A stretch of DNA of 64,000 nucleotides from Prevotella sp. (lineage in GTDB: Bacteria > Bacteroidota > Bacteroidia > Bacteroidales > Bacteroidaceae), in NCBI GenBank assembly GCA_017445845.1, contig JAFSRY010000025.1, positions 1 through 64,000 of the forward strand, in the 5' to 3' direction. The notes beneath the pieces were generated by a model. It was not told where the DNA came from and did no database searches. It saw only the letters and a program-made list of their open reading frames with translations. How positions within the stretch are numbered: the first letter of the stretch is position 1; each line of letters opens with the position of its first letter. Position numbers and translations under genes: made by a program. Positions 34,731 to 44,282 of this stretch are shown piece after piece.

Positions 34731-37700
34731 ATGAAAAAGGAAAATTGTTTTCGACTCTCTATGAGAGCTTGCATGACAGCCCTGCTCATGTTGTTTGCAG
34801 TGGCTCTCCATGCACAGAATGTGACTGTGAAGGGTTCTGTTACTGACACCACCGGTGAAGCCGTCATTGGCGCCACGGTGAAGGTTGCGGGAACCAATAC
34901 AGCCGTTGTGACCAACGTAGAAGGACTGTTCACCATTGTGGCACCTTCTAACGGCAGTCTTGAATTCTCGAGCATTGGCTACCAGTCTAAGGTAGTTCCT
35001 ATTCAGGGTAAAATGTCTATTGACGTTGTCCTTGCCGACGATGCACAGACAATGGACGAAGTCGTTGTTACCGCCCTCGGTATGAAGCGCCAGGCCAAAG
35101 CCCTGGGTTATGCCATGACGGAACTCAACGGCGACGAACTCAATGCCAACCTCATCAACCCTGTTCAGGCTCTGCAAGGTAAGGCTGCCGGTGTTGAAGT
35201 GACTTCTTCTGATGGCGGTATGTTCGGTGCCTCGAAAATCTTGATTCGTGGTGCTTCGACGCTGAACAAGAACAACCAGCCTATCTATGTCATTGATGGT
35301 GTCATTCTCGACAACGACATTATCGAGAACAGTGCCGACTGGGCACATGGTGATGCCAACTATGGTACTGAGCTCAAGAACCTCAACCCCGACGACTTCG
35401 AGACGGTGTCCGTGCTGAAGGGTGCTGCTGCAACGGCCCTTTACGGTTCACGCGGTCTGAATGGTGCCGTGGTGATTACCACCAAGAGCGGAAGAGGCAA
35501 GAAGGGACTCGGTATCGACTTCACGCAGACCTTCGGTTTCGACAAGGTAACCCATCAGCCCGACCTGCAGAACGAATTCGCCGAGAGTTGGTTCCTTTGC
35601 TCCTCTCCCACGAGCGGTTTCTGGGTGAACGACCTCTATTGGAACAATTCCGACGGTTATCCTTCTTATAAGGTTCTGAGCAACTATGGTGAGATGGGAA
35701 CCGCTTTAGGTCCTTCCTTCGATTTCATCAAAAACAATGCCAAGGACGGCTTGATGGAAATGTACGATGGCAAACTCTACACACCGGGTGCCTACAAGAA
35801 CAACTTCAAGGATGCCTATGACACCGGTTTCCTGACCAACACCAATATTGCTGTTTCCGGTGGCAATGACCGCACATCGTTCTACACCTCCATGTCTTAT
35901 CGTTACAACAACGGTACGCTGCCCAACAACGACTTCTCTCGTTTGAGCCTGTTGGCCAAGGCCAGCCACAAGATTACTGACAACGTTGAACTGGAAGCCA
36001 GCATCAACTTTGCCACCTCTAAGCCCCGCAACGCACAGCCCAACATCGGTGAATACTTCATCGACGGTACCTGGGACCGCATGTACGATGCAAAATACTA
36101 TCGCGACAAGTATAAGGGCTCTCACGGCGGTCTGGCACAGACCAGCTATGGCGACGAGTATGGTTACGTCATCGGCCGTGGCATCTGGTGGGGCATCTAC
36201 GAAAACAACTACTACCAGAAAGAGACTGTGGTCCGTCCTGACTTGAAGCTCACATGGGACTTCACACCTTGGCTGAAGTGGGTGACCGAAGCTAACTATA
36301 ACAACTATTATGTAGAGGCTGAGAACAAGCGTCCCGGCGATGGCTACTACAATCAAGGCGGCTCCTACAGCATTTCTCAGGAGCGCAAAGAGCAGATCAA
36401 TGCCAACACCAACCTCATGGTTGACATGGACCTTGACGAGGATTTCCACCTGAACGGTTTCCTGCGCTATGAAATCTATAACGGCCGCAAGTCGGCAATA
36501 AGCGCCAACACCAAGGGTGACTTCATCGTTCCCAACCAGTACTTCCTCAACAATGGTTCTGAAGGCTACAATGCCTCTGCAAGGATTTCCCAGACGAAGA
36601 CCATCCAGTCAGTAGCCGGTCAGATCGGACTCAGCTGGCGCGACCAGGTTTACTTCGACGTGACAGGCCGTAACGACTGGTCATCGTCGCTCGTCTATGC
36701 CGACGGCCATGGCAGCTACAGCTACTTCTATCCTTCAGTCAACGCATCGTGGCTCATCACCAACACCTTCCGCGAGGATCTGCCCCAGTGGCTCAGCTTC
36801 TGGAAAGTGCGTGCATCCTATGCACAAGTTGGTAACGACACCACGCCGTACTACATCAACTCCGCCTATGGTCTGGAGAGCTACACCAACAAGTATGGCA
36901 AGCCCTTCTCCACTACCGTATCCTCCACGACTTATAGCCAGGACCTGAAGCCCGAGCGCAAGAAGTCATGGGAACTGGGTACCGACATCCGCTTCCTCGA
37001 CAACCGTATCGGTCTTGACTTCACTTACTATAAGGAGAACACCGTCGACCAGATCATGACCGTGTCCATTCCTTCCGTTTCGGGTTACAACAATGCTCTG
37101 ATCAATGCTGGTAACATCCAGAACAGCGGTATTGAAATCGCCCTGAACACGACGCCCGTCATGACCAAGGACTGGCAGTGGGATTTGAACTTCACCTTCA
37201 CGAAGAACAACTCAAAGATTGTTGAGCTTTCCGACCTCTGCACCAACTATATCAGCCTTGAGGGTAACCCCGACTACGGTAACTTCCGTGTTGGTTCTGT
37301 CGCCAAGGTGGGTGGCACCTACGGTATGCTGATGTCCGACTCTGCTCCACTCATTGATGAAGAGTCAGGACTGAAAGTACTGAATACAAGATTCTACAAT
37401 GCCGGTTATGGCTCACCTTACTACCAGCGTGCTGGTAAGGTAGAAGAAGTGGGCAACTCCGTTCCCGACTTCCTGGGTTCTATCAACACCTCGCTGCGCT
37501 ATAAGAACTGGACGCTCAGTGCCAGCTTCGATGCCCGCTTTGGCGGTAAGGTTGCCTCTTATGGTTCCCACTACGGCTACGCTTACGGATACACCAAGAC
37601 TTCTCTTGACGGACGTGAAGGCCACGGTGGCCAGCACTACGTTTCCGGCTTTGACAATATCGAATATAACGATGGTGTCATTCCCGTTGGTATCGTCCAG

Positions 37701-38132
37701 AAAGGTTCTACCATTCTGCAGCCCGACGGCTCCATGTATACTGTCGGTACCGGTCAGTACCAAAGCGGTGAGACCTGGGAAGAACTTGTTAAAGCAGGCC
37801 ATGCTGAATATGTACATGCCGGTGGTTGGATTTATCTCTCCCAGCAGTGGGGAACATTCGTTCTTGATGACCTGTGGTTCAAGACTCTGAATTACATTGC
37901 CTTCCGCGATTTGTCTCTGAGCTATCGCTTCGACAAGAATATTGCCAGCAAGGTTGGTTGCCGCAATCTCAGCCTGACCGCTCAGGCCCACAACCTCGGC
38001 TACCTTCTGAACACCATGCCTAACCATGAGAACCCCGAAGCCGTTGCCGGTACCACAGCCGCAGAATTCCGTCTTCGTCAGTTCTCTGGCATCACTACCA
38101 GTTTCACCTTTACATTGAAAGCAACATTCTAA
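34731..38132 (+). CDS. SusC-family TonB-dependent glycan transporter (first pair)
   Basis: The 1133-residue protein has a signal peptide (to about residue 29, ALHAQN), a carboxypeptidase-like domain (VTVKGSVTDTTGEAVIGATV) and a TonB-box region (MDEVVVTALGMKRQ). A plug with the SusC signature (FGASKILIRGASTLNKNNQP, LYGSRGLNGAVVITTKSG) and a barrel of about 22 strands ending FTFTLKATF complete it. It would import an oligosaccharide or other large ligand with the SusD partner encoded 22 bases downstream. No glycoside hydrolase, kinase or regulator is adjacent, so the ligand cannot be inferred from context. Confidence 0.95.
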   Translation: MKKENCFRLSMRACMTALLMLFAVALHAQNVTVKGSVTDTTGEAVIGATVKVAGTNTAVVTNVEGLFTIVAPSNGSLEFSSIGYQSKVVPIQGKMSIDVVLADDAQTMDEVVVTALGMKRQAKALGYAMTELNGDELNANLINPVQALQGKAAGVEVTSSDGGMFGASKILIRGASTLNKNNQPIYVIDGVILDNDIIENSADWAHGDANYGTELKNLNPDDFETVSVLKGAAATALYGSRGLNGAVVITTKSGRGKKGLGIDFTQTFGFDKVTHQPDLQNEFAESWFLCSSPTSGFWVNDLYWNNSDGYPSYKVLSNYGEMGTALGPSFDFIKNNAKDGLMEMYDGKLYTPGAYKNNFKDAYDTGFLTNTNIAVSGGNDRTSFYTSMSYRYNNGTLPNNDFSRLSLLAKASHKITDNVELEASINFATSKPRNAQPNIGEYFIDGTWDRMYDAKYYRDKYKGSHGGLAQTSYGDEYGYVIGRGIWWGIYENNYYQKETVVRPDLKLTWDFTPWLKWVTEANYNNYYVEAENKRPGDGYYNQGGSYSISQERKEQINANTNLMVDMDLDEDFHLNGFLRYEIYNGRKSAISANTKGDFIVPNQYFLNNGSEGYNASARISQTKTIQSVAGQIGLSWRDQVYFDVTGRNDWSSSLVYADGHGSYSYFYPSVNASWLITNTFREDLPQWLSFWKVRASYAQVGNDTTPYYINSAYGLESYTNKYGKPFSTTVSSTTYSQDLKPERKKSWELGTDIRFLDNRIGLDFTYYKENTVDQIMTVSIPSVSGYNNALINAGNIQNSGIEIALNTTPVMTKDWQWDLNFTFTKNNSKIVELSDLCTNYISLEGNPDYGNFRVGSVAKVGGTYGMLMSDSAPLIDEESGLKVLNTRFYNAGYGSPYYQRAGKVEEVGNSVPDFLGSINTSLRYKNWTLSASFDARFGGKVASYGSHYGYAYGYTKTSLDGREGHGGQHYVSGFDNIEYNDGVIPVGIVQKGSTILQPDGSMYTVGTGQYQSGETWEELVKAGHAEYVHAGGWIYLSQQWGTFVLDDLWFKTLNYIAFRDLSLSYRFDKNIASKVGCRNLSLTAQAHNLGYLLNTMPNHENPEAVAGTTAAEFRLRQFSGITTSFTFTLKATF

Positions 38133-38154
38133 CCTTATAAAAAAAGCAAAGAAT

Positions 38155-40095
38155 ATGAAACTCAATAAATTTTTCATTGCAGGAGCCATGGCCGCAGCAC
38201 TCATGATGAACCTCAGCTGCGCCGATGACTATACTGAGTTGAATCAGGATCCTGCCAACGTAACGAAGACCCTTCCGGAAGGTCTGCTGACGGCTGCCAT
38301 CAACAATTTCCAGCCCAACGACTATCTGCTTTGGTTCTATAACGTTCAGTATTTCACCCGTTGGGACCAGATGGGTATGCCTGGCGGTGGCTTTGCTGAC
38401 GACTTCACTGCCCAGGCTGAATCAGGCGGACAGGGCGGCCAGTACATTAACACGCTGAAGTATCGTAACCGTATTCAGAACTACATCAACGAAACAGGTG
38501 AGGTCGAAAACAACGGCTATCTCGCAGCCACAGGCATCATGACCATCTACCTCGGCATCTTCGATACCGACATGTATGGCTCCATCCCCTACACCGAGGC
38601 CTGCCATTACGACGACAAGGGCATCCTCACTCCGAAGTATGAGACCGTGGAAGAACTCTACAACCTCTGGTTGAAAGAACTCGACGAGTTTATCACCATG
38701 CTGAAGGCCGACAACCTCTCGGGCGTTACCCGTCAGGATGCTGCTTATGGCTGCAACTGGTCGAAGTGGGCTAAGCTGGCTAACTCGCTGAAGCTGAAGA
38801 TTGCCGTTCGCCTCTACAACAACGATCCGCAGAAAGCACTCGCCATTGCAGAAGAGGCTGCCAGCAACTCTGCCGGTCTCATCACCGACATCGAGGATGA
38901 CTTCCGCTTTGCCAAGGCTACCGACTATGCATCGGGCAATGCCGACCACGTCTATGGCACGGGCAACAGCCTGAGCACTATCTATGCCACGAGCAACGTC
39001 TTCAACTACATGCTCGATGCAAAAGACCCCCGCATCCGCTTCATCTTCACCAAGAACTCATTCAACTCGAAAGTTGTGCAGAGCTTCATTGACAATGGCA
39101 AGTATGACGACCTGCCCAGTGCCGTGAAGGCCAACGTGGTGCTTGATGGCAATGGCAACTTCAAGGAATGGGGTGGCATGGGCGAACCTTGGGTGCGCTA
39201 CACGGCTCTTCCCGTTCAATATAACCCCAGAGCACAGCACGATGCCGGTCTGTTGAGCGATGAAGAGTACGAGGAATACTGGAATCCGGGCATCCGCTAC
39301 CAGATTTCCATTGGCGAAAACCAGCGTTCTTATAACCCCTGGAGCTCCTATACTAACGAGCTGCGCCGTGGTCGCATTGACTTCCAGCTGCCTACCGCTA
39401 TGACCGTAGAAGATGATGGCTCTGTGAACATGAACGTCATTCAGGATACCGACGACAACCCACTCTATATCATGTATCTCGGTGCCGGTGAGGTGAACCT
39501 CTACATGGCCGAGTTTGCCCTGCTGAAGGGTGGCAACATCGGTGGCAAGTCTGCTGAGGCCTGGTATGAGGCTGGCGTGCGTGCTTCTGTCGAAGAGTTC
39601 AATGCCCTTGCCAAGGACAACAAGATTCCTTACTATGGAACGAACTATGGATATGATGAGACCGACAAGCCGATTGACCTCGTTGACGGTGAAATCGATG
39701 CCATGCTTGCTACGGACAACGTAAAGCTCACCGGCAGCACTGCCGACAAGCTTGAGAAGGTCTACCTGCAGCTTCTCATCCACTTCAGCGAGCAATGCGA
39801 TGACCAGTTCGTTACGGCACGTCGTTCGGGCTATCCGAAGGTAGGCTCTACGCTGCTTCCCTTCGAGCAGTTCCCGGGTGTCGCCCTTTCGGCTATTCCT
39901 CGCCGCTTCGTCATCTCAGAACCGCTGGTAACCGACATTATGTACGACATCAAGGTTGCTGCCTACAAGGCACAGGGCTTTGAACACCTCGGCACCACCA
40001 GCCAGGGTAACCAGTACAACAGCGGCAACGCTCCTCTGAACACCGAGCGCGTCTGGCAAGACAAGAACGCTCCGCAGTGGGGTTCTCCGAAATAA
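38155..40095 (+). CDS. SusD/RagB-family surface glycan-binding lipoprotein (first pair)
   Basis: The 646-residue lipoprotein (ALMMNLSC, Cys22) has the helical TPR scaffold of SusD-like proteins, with the typical opening DYTELNQDPANVTKTLPEGLL and SKWAKLANSLKLKIAVRLYN in the middle. Its pattern fits the SusD-like group that pairs with longer SusC proteins. It caps the SusC barrel outside the cell and helps capture ligand. A 12-bp hairpin follows at 40139-40173. Confidence 0.93.
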   Translation: MKLNKFFIAGAMAAALMMNLSCADDYTELNQDPANVTKTLPEGLLTAAINNFQPNDYLLWFYNVQYFTRWDQMGMPGGGFADDFTAQAESGGQGGQYINTLKYRNRIQNYINETGEVENNGYLAATGIMTIYLGIFDTDMYGSIPYTEACHYDDKGILTPKYETVEELYNLWLKELDEFITMLKADNLSGVTRQDAAYGCNWSKWAKLANSLKLKIAVRLYNNDPQKALAIAEEAASNSAGLITDIEDDFRFAKATDYASGNADHVYGTGNSLSTIYATSNVFNYMLDAKDPRIRFIFTKNSFNSKVVQSFIDNGKYDDLPSAVKANVVLDGNGNFKEWGGMGEPWVRYTALPVQYNPRAQHDAGLLSDEEYEEYWNPGIRYQISIGENQRSYNPWSSYTNELRRGRIDFQLPTAMTVEDDGSVNMNVIQDTDDNPLYIMYLGAGEVNLYMAEFALLKGGNIGGKSAEAWYEAGVRASVEEFNALAKDNKIPYYGTNYGYDETDKPIDLVDGEIDAMLATDNVKLTGSTADKLEKVYLQLLIHFSEQCDDQFVTARRSGYPKVGSTLLPFEQFPGVALSAIPRRFVISEPLVTDIMYDIKVAAYKAQGFEHLGTTSQGNQYNSGNAPLNTERVWQDKNAPQWGSPK

Positions 40096-40138
40096 AAGAC
40101 ATTACTCAATGGAGTTCGCTCCGTTGTAATCACCGACA

Positions 40139-40173
40139 TTTAGGGGGTAGGCAACTATTGTCTACCCCCTAAA
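40139..40173 (+). terminator. Hairpin after the first susD
   Basis: TTTAGGGGGTAG at 40139-40150 and CTACCCCCTAAA at 40162-40173 are perfect 12-bp inverted copies with an 11-base loop. The expected T-run is missing (AACTAAAAAAAT follows), so termination efficiency is uncertain and the next gene may still be reached. Confidence 0.5.
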
Positions 40174-40275
40174 TAAACTAAAAAAATCATTGATTCTCCC
40201 CTCTCCGTCGAATGACGGATGCTTCATTCAGCAAAGGGGGGCTGCCATGAACGGGCACCAGATACTTATAATAAT

Positions 40276-40962
40276 ATGCGAAAACTACTTATCATTGCCT
40301 TTATGGCATTGGCAACTGTTGCTCAGGCGCAGCAGAAACGTGTGTATTTCTTCTCTGACTTTGTAGACACGAAGATTACCTATAAGGGAGGCGCACACTA
40401 TAGGGTGAAGGCCAACTACGACATTGCCAACATGAAGATGATGTACATGCAGGGCGATGAACTTATGGAGCTCACCAGTCCGCAGCTTGTTGACACCATC
40501 TACACCGACGGCTATGCATGGGTTTACAAAGACCGGCGTTTCTGTCAAGTTGTCAACACCGATGGCGGCCATCGGGTGCTTGTAGGCTGGAACCTCGTAA
40601 AGGTCCACCAAGGCTACAAGGGTGTGTATGGCATCTCGCAAGTGCCTGCCAGAAAGGTTGAACTGTCAGGTGACTTCGGTATGGGAAATATTGCCGGTGA
40701 GAATGGTGGTATGTACAATGGTTCATTTGGCACCAACGACGAGGATGACAGCGGCCGCAACCTTGATGTGTGGAAAGAAAAGAACCGTAGTACCTACTAT
40801 TTCGAAAAGGACGGCCGTGAATACTCCTTGAGGGGTCTGAAGAGCGTCTATAAGGCTTTCCCCGACAAAAAGGCCCTCATCAAGCAGTTCGTCCGTGAAC
40901 ACAAACTCGATCCGATGCGGGCAGAAGACTTCCTGCAAATCATCGACTTCATCCTGAAATAG
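40276..40962 (+). CDS. Secreted protein of unknown function
   Basis: The 228-residue protein has a clear Sec signal (MRKLLIIAFMALATVAQAQQ) and no lipobox. I recognise no family. The mature part has a beta-rich first half (RVYFFSDFVDTKITYKGGAHYRVKANY), a Gly/Asn-rich middle (FGMGNIAGENGGMYNGSFGT) and a helical, basic C-terminus (SVYKAFPDKKALIKQFVREHKLD). It lies 180 bases after susD, beyond a hairpin, so co-transcription is doubtful. The start at 40276 is chosen for the signal peptide. Confidence 0.7.
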   Translation: MRKLLIIAFMALATVAQAQQKRVYFFSDFVDTKITYKGGAHYRVKANYDIANMKMMYMQGDELMELTSPQLVDTIYTDGYAWVYKDRRFCQVVNTDGGHRVLVGWNLVKVHQGYKGVYGISQVPARKVELSGDFGMGNIAGENGGMYNGSFGTNDEDDSGRNLDVWKEKNRSTYYFEKDGREYSLRGLKSVYKAFPDKKALIKQFVREHKLDPMRAEDFLQIIDFILK

Positions 40963-41004
40963 ATGGTCGCTTCTTTTCACAAAGTGACCGCAACATTACA
41001 TCTA

Positions 41005-41192
41005 AGTAATCGTTAAAAAATAACTTGGTACGATTTTGGACCCTATTTTTTTATGGATGCGATACCTCACCTTTTTGCCTCTTTTCGTGCTGTTCATCGG
41101 TCACATAGCCCGCTATGCTCCCTCTTCTCAACACGAAAATAGTCTAAAAATCTGAGATAAAATCGTACCAATTTATTTTTTAACGATTACTA
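41005..41192. repeat. 188-bp hairpin element with 33-bp terminal inverted repeats (MITE-like)
   Basis: Arms 41005-41037 and 41160-41192 are inverted copies with one mismatch in 33. Inside are further inverted pairs (TTTTCGTG/CACGAAAA, CATAG/CTATG), so almost the whole 188 bases can fold into one long stem. No ORF is present. It looks like a miniature inverted-repeat element or a large palindromic repeat. No clear target duplication is seen at its edges. Confidence 0.7.
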
Positions 41193-41290
41193 AAAGGCAT
41201 TTTATAGCTATCTGACGATGGCGAAAGGCTGCTTCGGAAGAGACGATGCTGCCGAAGGTGACAGCCGCTTTTTTCTATCGACAAGGGCAT

Positions 41291-41400
41291 CTCACATTGG
41301 TAATGGGATTATCACACACTGGTAATCCCATTATCTGTGCTTGATAACAGGCTTTCCAAGCACTGATAACAGCATTACCAATGCTTGTTAAGGGTAGCAA
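41291..41400. repeat. 22-bp-period tandem repeats, copy 2
   Basis: Five contiguous 22-base units fill 41291-41400; the first two share CACTGGTAAT-like cores and the last three diverge progressively. Core words TCACACTGGTAA and GGGATTAT match the array at 25380-25467. It lies in the 665-base gene-free gap 40963-41627 together with the 188-bp element and the hairpin before rpsO. Confidence 0.65.
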
Positions 41401-41489
41401 TGTAACTTATTGAATATAAAAAAGTTACAAAATCAACTTTTCACTCCTGCCTTTCGGCATGAGGAGGACGGGGAGAAAATGTATAAAAC

Positions 41490-41560
41490 CAACGAATTCT
41501 ACTCATTTGGCAAACCGGCAACCGGCGGGTTGCCTTATGTCCAATAGGTAGAATTCGTTG
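41490..41560. terminator. Hairpin downstream of rpsO
   Basis: CAACGAATTCTAC (41490-41502) and GTAGAATTCGTTG (41548-41560) are perfect 13-bp inverted copies enclosing a second hairpin (GGCAACC/GGTTGCC). On the minus strand the stem is followed by GGTTTTAT, so it can serve as the rpsO terminator. A smaller GGGGCA/TGCCCC hairpin lies between it and the gene. Confidence 0.5.
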
Positions 41561-41627
41561 CTGTAAAGCCTTGGGGCATTCCTGTGCCCCGCCTTGACTT
41601 GTTGTCCGCAGACAGAGTCTCTCGCGA

Positions 41628-41897
41628 TTACTTACGCAGACCGAGGGCCTTGATGATGGCGCGGTAGCGGTTGATGTCGCGGTCGTAGAGGTACTTCAGC
41701 AGGGCACGACGCTTACCGACGAGGATGGTCAGCGAACGGGCGGTGACGTGGTCCTTGTGGTTCTGCTTGAGGTGCTCGGTGAGGTGCTTGATACGATAGG
41801 TGAACAGGGCAATCTGGCTTTCAGCTGAACCGGTGTTCTTGGCGTCGCCGCTGTACTGCTCGAAGATCTCTGCCTTCTTGGCTTTCTCTAAATACAT
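41628..41897 (-). CDS. rpsO: 30S ribosomal protein S15
   Basis: The 89-residue protein matches S15 over its full length: KAEIFEQYSGDAKNTGSAESQIALFTYRIKHLTEHLK followed by HVTARSLTILVGKRRALLKYLYDRDINRYRAIIKALGLRK. It binds 16S rRNA early in assembly of the small subunit. A -7 element (42028-42021) gives a leader of about 115 bases, long enough for the autoregulatory RNA structures known for rpsO in other bacteria, though none is proven here. Confidence 0.97.
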   Translation of the reverse strand: MYLEKAKKAEIFEQYSGDAKNTGSAESQIALFTYRIKHLTEHLKQNHKDHVTARSLTILVGKRRALLKYLYDRDINRYRAIIKALGLRK

Positions 41898-42208
41898 AAT
41901 TTAATAGTGTTTTGATTAAAAGAGTTTTTTGCCATTACATCGCGTCTGACGGTGTCGTCGCCTTTAATCGGAGCGGCAGGCCCGTCGGCGGATGCATCGG
42001 AGTTTCCGAATTAGCGGCTGCAAAGGTACGAAAAAAAGTGTAAAGACGAAAGAGAATAGTGAAAAATTTTATTTTTGGGGTGGTTTTTCTTCAAAAAAAT
42101 CTTGTTTTATGACATGAAATGTATTTTTATCCCATAAATTCTTCATTCTACTTTCTTCATTCTTCTTTTTTCTTTGTAATTTTGCAGCCACAAAAGATAA
42201 AACAGATT
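41898..42208. promoter_or_regulatory. Divergent promoters of rpsO and typA
   Basis: The 311-base gap holds a minus-strand -7, TACCTTTG (42028-42021), for rpsO and a plus-strand -7, TAATTTTG (42177-42184), for typA, 25 bases before its ATG. Between them, 42138-42170 is built of ATTCTTC words like other intergenic repeats here. No gene is seen. Confidence 0.5.
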
Positions 42209-44008
42209 ATGCAGGATATCAGGAATATAGCGATTATCGCTCATGTAGACCACGGCAAGACGACGCTCGTGGACAAGATGATGCTCGCCGGAAAGCTTTT
42301 CCGCGAGGGACAGGACGACTCTGGTCAGGTGCTCGACGCCAACGACTTGGAGCGCGAGCGCGGCATCACCATTCTTTCGAAAAATGTCTCCATCAACTGG
42401 AAAGGTACAAAAATCAACATCATCGACACTCCGGGACACGCTGACTTCGGCGGCGAAGTGGAGCGCGTGCTCAACATGGCCGATGGCTGTCTGCTCTTGG
42501 TCGATGCCTTTGAAGGCCCTATGCCGCAGACGCGCTTTGTCCTTCAGAAGGCGTTGCAGATTGGACTGAAGCCCATCGTCGTAGTGAACAAGGTGGACAA
42601 GCCCAACTGCCGTCCCGAAGAGGTCTACGAGATGGTGTTCGACCTGATGTTCTCGCTCAACGCCACGGAAGACCAGCTTGACTTCCCCGTTGTCTATGGC
42701 TCTGCCAAGCAGGGCTGGATGGGCGAAGACTATAACACGCCTACCGACAACATCGAGTACCTGCTGGACAAGATTGTCGAGGTCATCCCAGCTCCGAAGC
42801 AGCTGGAGGGCACGCCGCAGATGCTCATCACCTCGCTCGACTATAGCAGCTATCTCGGACGTATCGCCGTAGGCCGCGTCCATCGGGGCGAACTGCTCAA
42901 CGGCATGCAAATTACCATTGCCCACCGCGACGGCACGATGGAGCGCACGAAGATCAAGGAACTACATACCTTCGAGGGCATGGGCCACCAGAAGACCGAC
43001 CGTGTCGGCTCCGGCGACATCTGTGCCGTCATCGGCCTCGACCGCTTTGAGATTGGCGACACCATCTGCGACTTGGAAAACCCGGAGGCACTGCCGCCCA
43101 TCGCCATCGACGAGCCCACCATGTCGATGCTCTTCACCATCAACGACTCGCCCTTCTTCGGAAAGGAAGGCAAATACTGCACTTCGCGCCACATCAACGA
43201 CCGACTGCAGAAGGAACTCGAGAAGAACCTTGCCCTGCGCGTAAGACCTTTCGAGGATGCCACCGACAAGTGGGTGGTGTCGGGACGTGGTGTCCTCCAC
43301 CTCTCGGTGCTCATCGAGACCATGCGCCGTGAGGGCTATGAGCTGCAGGTCGGACAGCCGCAGGTCATATATAAGGACATCGACGGCCAGCGTTGCGAGC
43401 CTATCGAGGAGCTCACCATCAATGTTCCCGAGGAGTTTGCCTCGAAGATGATTGACATGGTGACGCGCCGCAAGGGTGAGATGACGTCGATGGAGAGTCA
43501 GGCCGACCGCGTGAACATCGAGTTCGACATCCCCTCGCGCGGCATCATCGGCCTGCGCACCAACGTCCTCACCGCCTCACAAGGCGAAGCCATCATGGCC
43601 CACCGCTATAAGGAATACCAGCCCTACAAGGGCGACATCGAGCGTCGTGTCAACGGTTCGATGATTGCCCTGGAGACGGGCACCGCCTATGCCTATGCCA
43701 TCGACAAGCTGCAGGACCGCGGAAAGTTCTTCATCGATCCGGGCGAAGAGGTATATCTCGGTGAAGTCGTCGGTGAGCATGTCCACGACAACGACCTCGT
43801 CATCAATGTCTGCAAGGCCAAGCAGCTGACCAATGTCCGTGCCTCGGGTACCGACGACAAGGCCCGCATCGTGCCGAAGGTGCAGATGTCGCTGGAAGAA
43901 TGTCTCGAATACATCAAGGCCGACGAATACGTCGAAGTAACGCCAAAGTCCATCCGTATGCGCAAGGTCATCCTCGACCACGACCAGCGCAAGAAGGCAA
44001 ACAAATAA
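42209..44008 (+). CDS. typA: Translational GTPase TypA/BipA
   Basis: The 599-residue ribosome-associated GTPase helps 50S assembly and translation under stress. GTPase motifs are intact: G1 AHVDHGKTT, the switch region around [10 protein letters not shown]3 DTPGHADF and G4 NKVDK. EF-G-like domains III and V and the TypA-specific C-terminal domain ([30 protein letters not shown]) follow. The start at 42209 ([19 protein letters not shown]) matches the family; upstream codons to 42119 lie in the promoter. A strong hairpin ends the transcript. Confidence 0.97.
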   Translation: MQDIRNIAIIAHVDHGKTTLVDKMMLAGKLFREGQDDSGQVLDANDLERERGITILSKNVSINWKGTKINIIDTPGHADFGGEVERVLNMADGCLLLVDAFEGPMPQTRFVLQKALQIGLKPIVVVNKVDKPNCRPEEVYEMVFDLMFSLNATEDQLDFPVVYGSAKQGWMGEDYNTPTDNIEYLLDKIVEVIPAPKQLEGTPQMLITSLDYSSYLGRIAVGRVHRGELLNGMQITIAHRDGTMERTKIKELHTFEGMGHQKTDRVGSGDICAVIGLDRFEIGDTICDLENPEALPPIAIDEPTMSMLFTINDSPFFGKEGKYCTSRHINDRLQKELEKNLALRVRPFEDATDKWVVSGRGVLHLSVLIETMRREGYELQVGQPQVIYKDIDGQRCEPIEELTINVPEEFASKMIDMVTRRKGEMTSMESQADRVNIEFDIPSRGIIGLRTNVLTASQGEAIMAHRYKEYQPYKGDIERRVNGSMIALETGTAYAYAIDKLQDRGKFFIDPGEEVYLGEVVGEHVHDNDLVINVCKAKQLTNVRASGTDDKARIVPKVQMSLEECLEYIKADEYVEVTPKSIRMRKVILDHDQRKKANK

Positions 44009-44042
44009 GGCATTTTCAACTTTCGGAAGTCAATGAAGTTAA

Positions 44043-44061
44043 CTTCAATAAGTTGAGCAAG
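44043..44061. repeat. Second copy of the 19-bp shared sequence
   Basis: CTTCAATAAGTTGAGCAAG is identical to the minus-strand sequence at 1765-1747. It is preceded by GAAGTTAA, giving an AAGTTAACTT palindrome, and lies between the typA stop and its terminator. Confidence 0.5.
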
Positions 44062-44073
44062 AGAACCTGCTAT

Positions 44074-44148
44074 AAGTAAAAGCCCTGCACCCTCCCGAAG
44101 GGGGAGACTTCTTCGAAGTTCCGGTGCGGGGCTTTTACTTTTTTCTTT
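44074..44148 (+). terminator. typA terminator
   Basis: Arms 44074-44091 and 44123-44140 form an 18-bp stem with one T-G pair, enclosing two small hairpins. The stem is followed by a T-rich tail (TTTTCTTTTTT). It resembles the other long-armed terminators in this window. Confidence 0.7.
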
Positions 44149-44282
44149 TTTCCTTTGCTGTCTTGTTTTTTCTTCGTACCTTTGTCGACAAATTAATAAT
44201 CCCTAAAATCCGCAACTTTTAGGATAAATGATAATGATGTTGCTTATTGTGCTGCTGCCATGTGGCTGTTTCTTTTCCTCTG

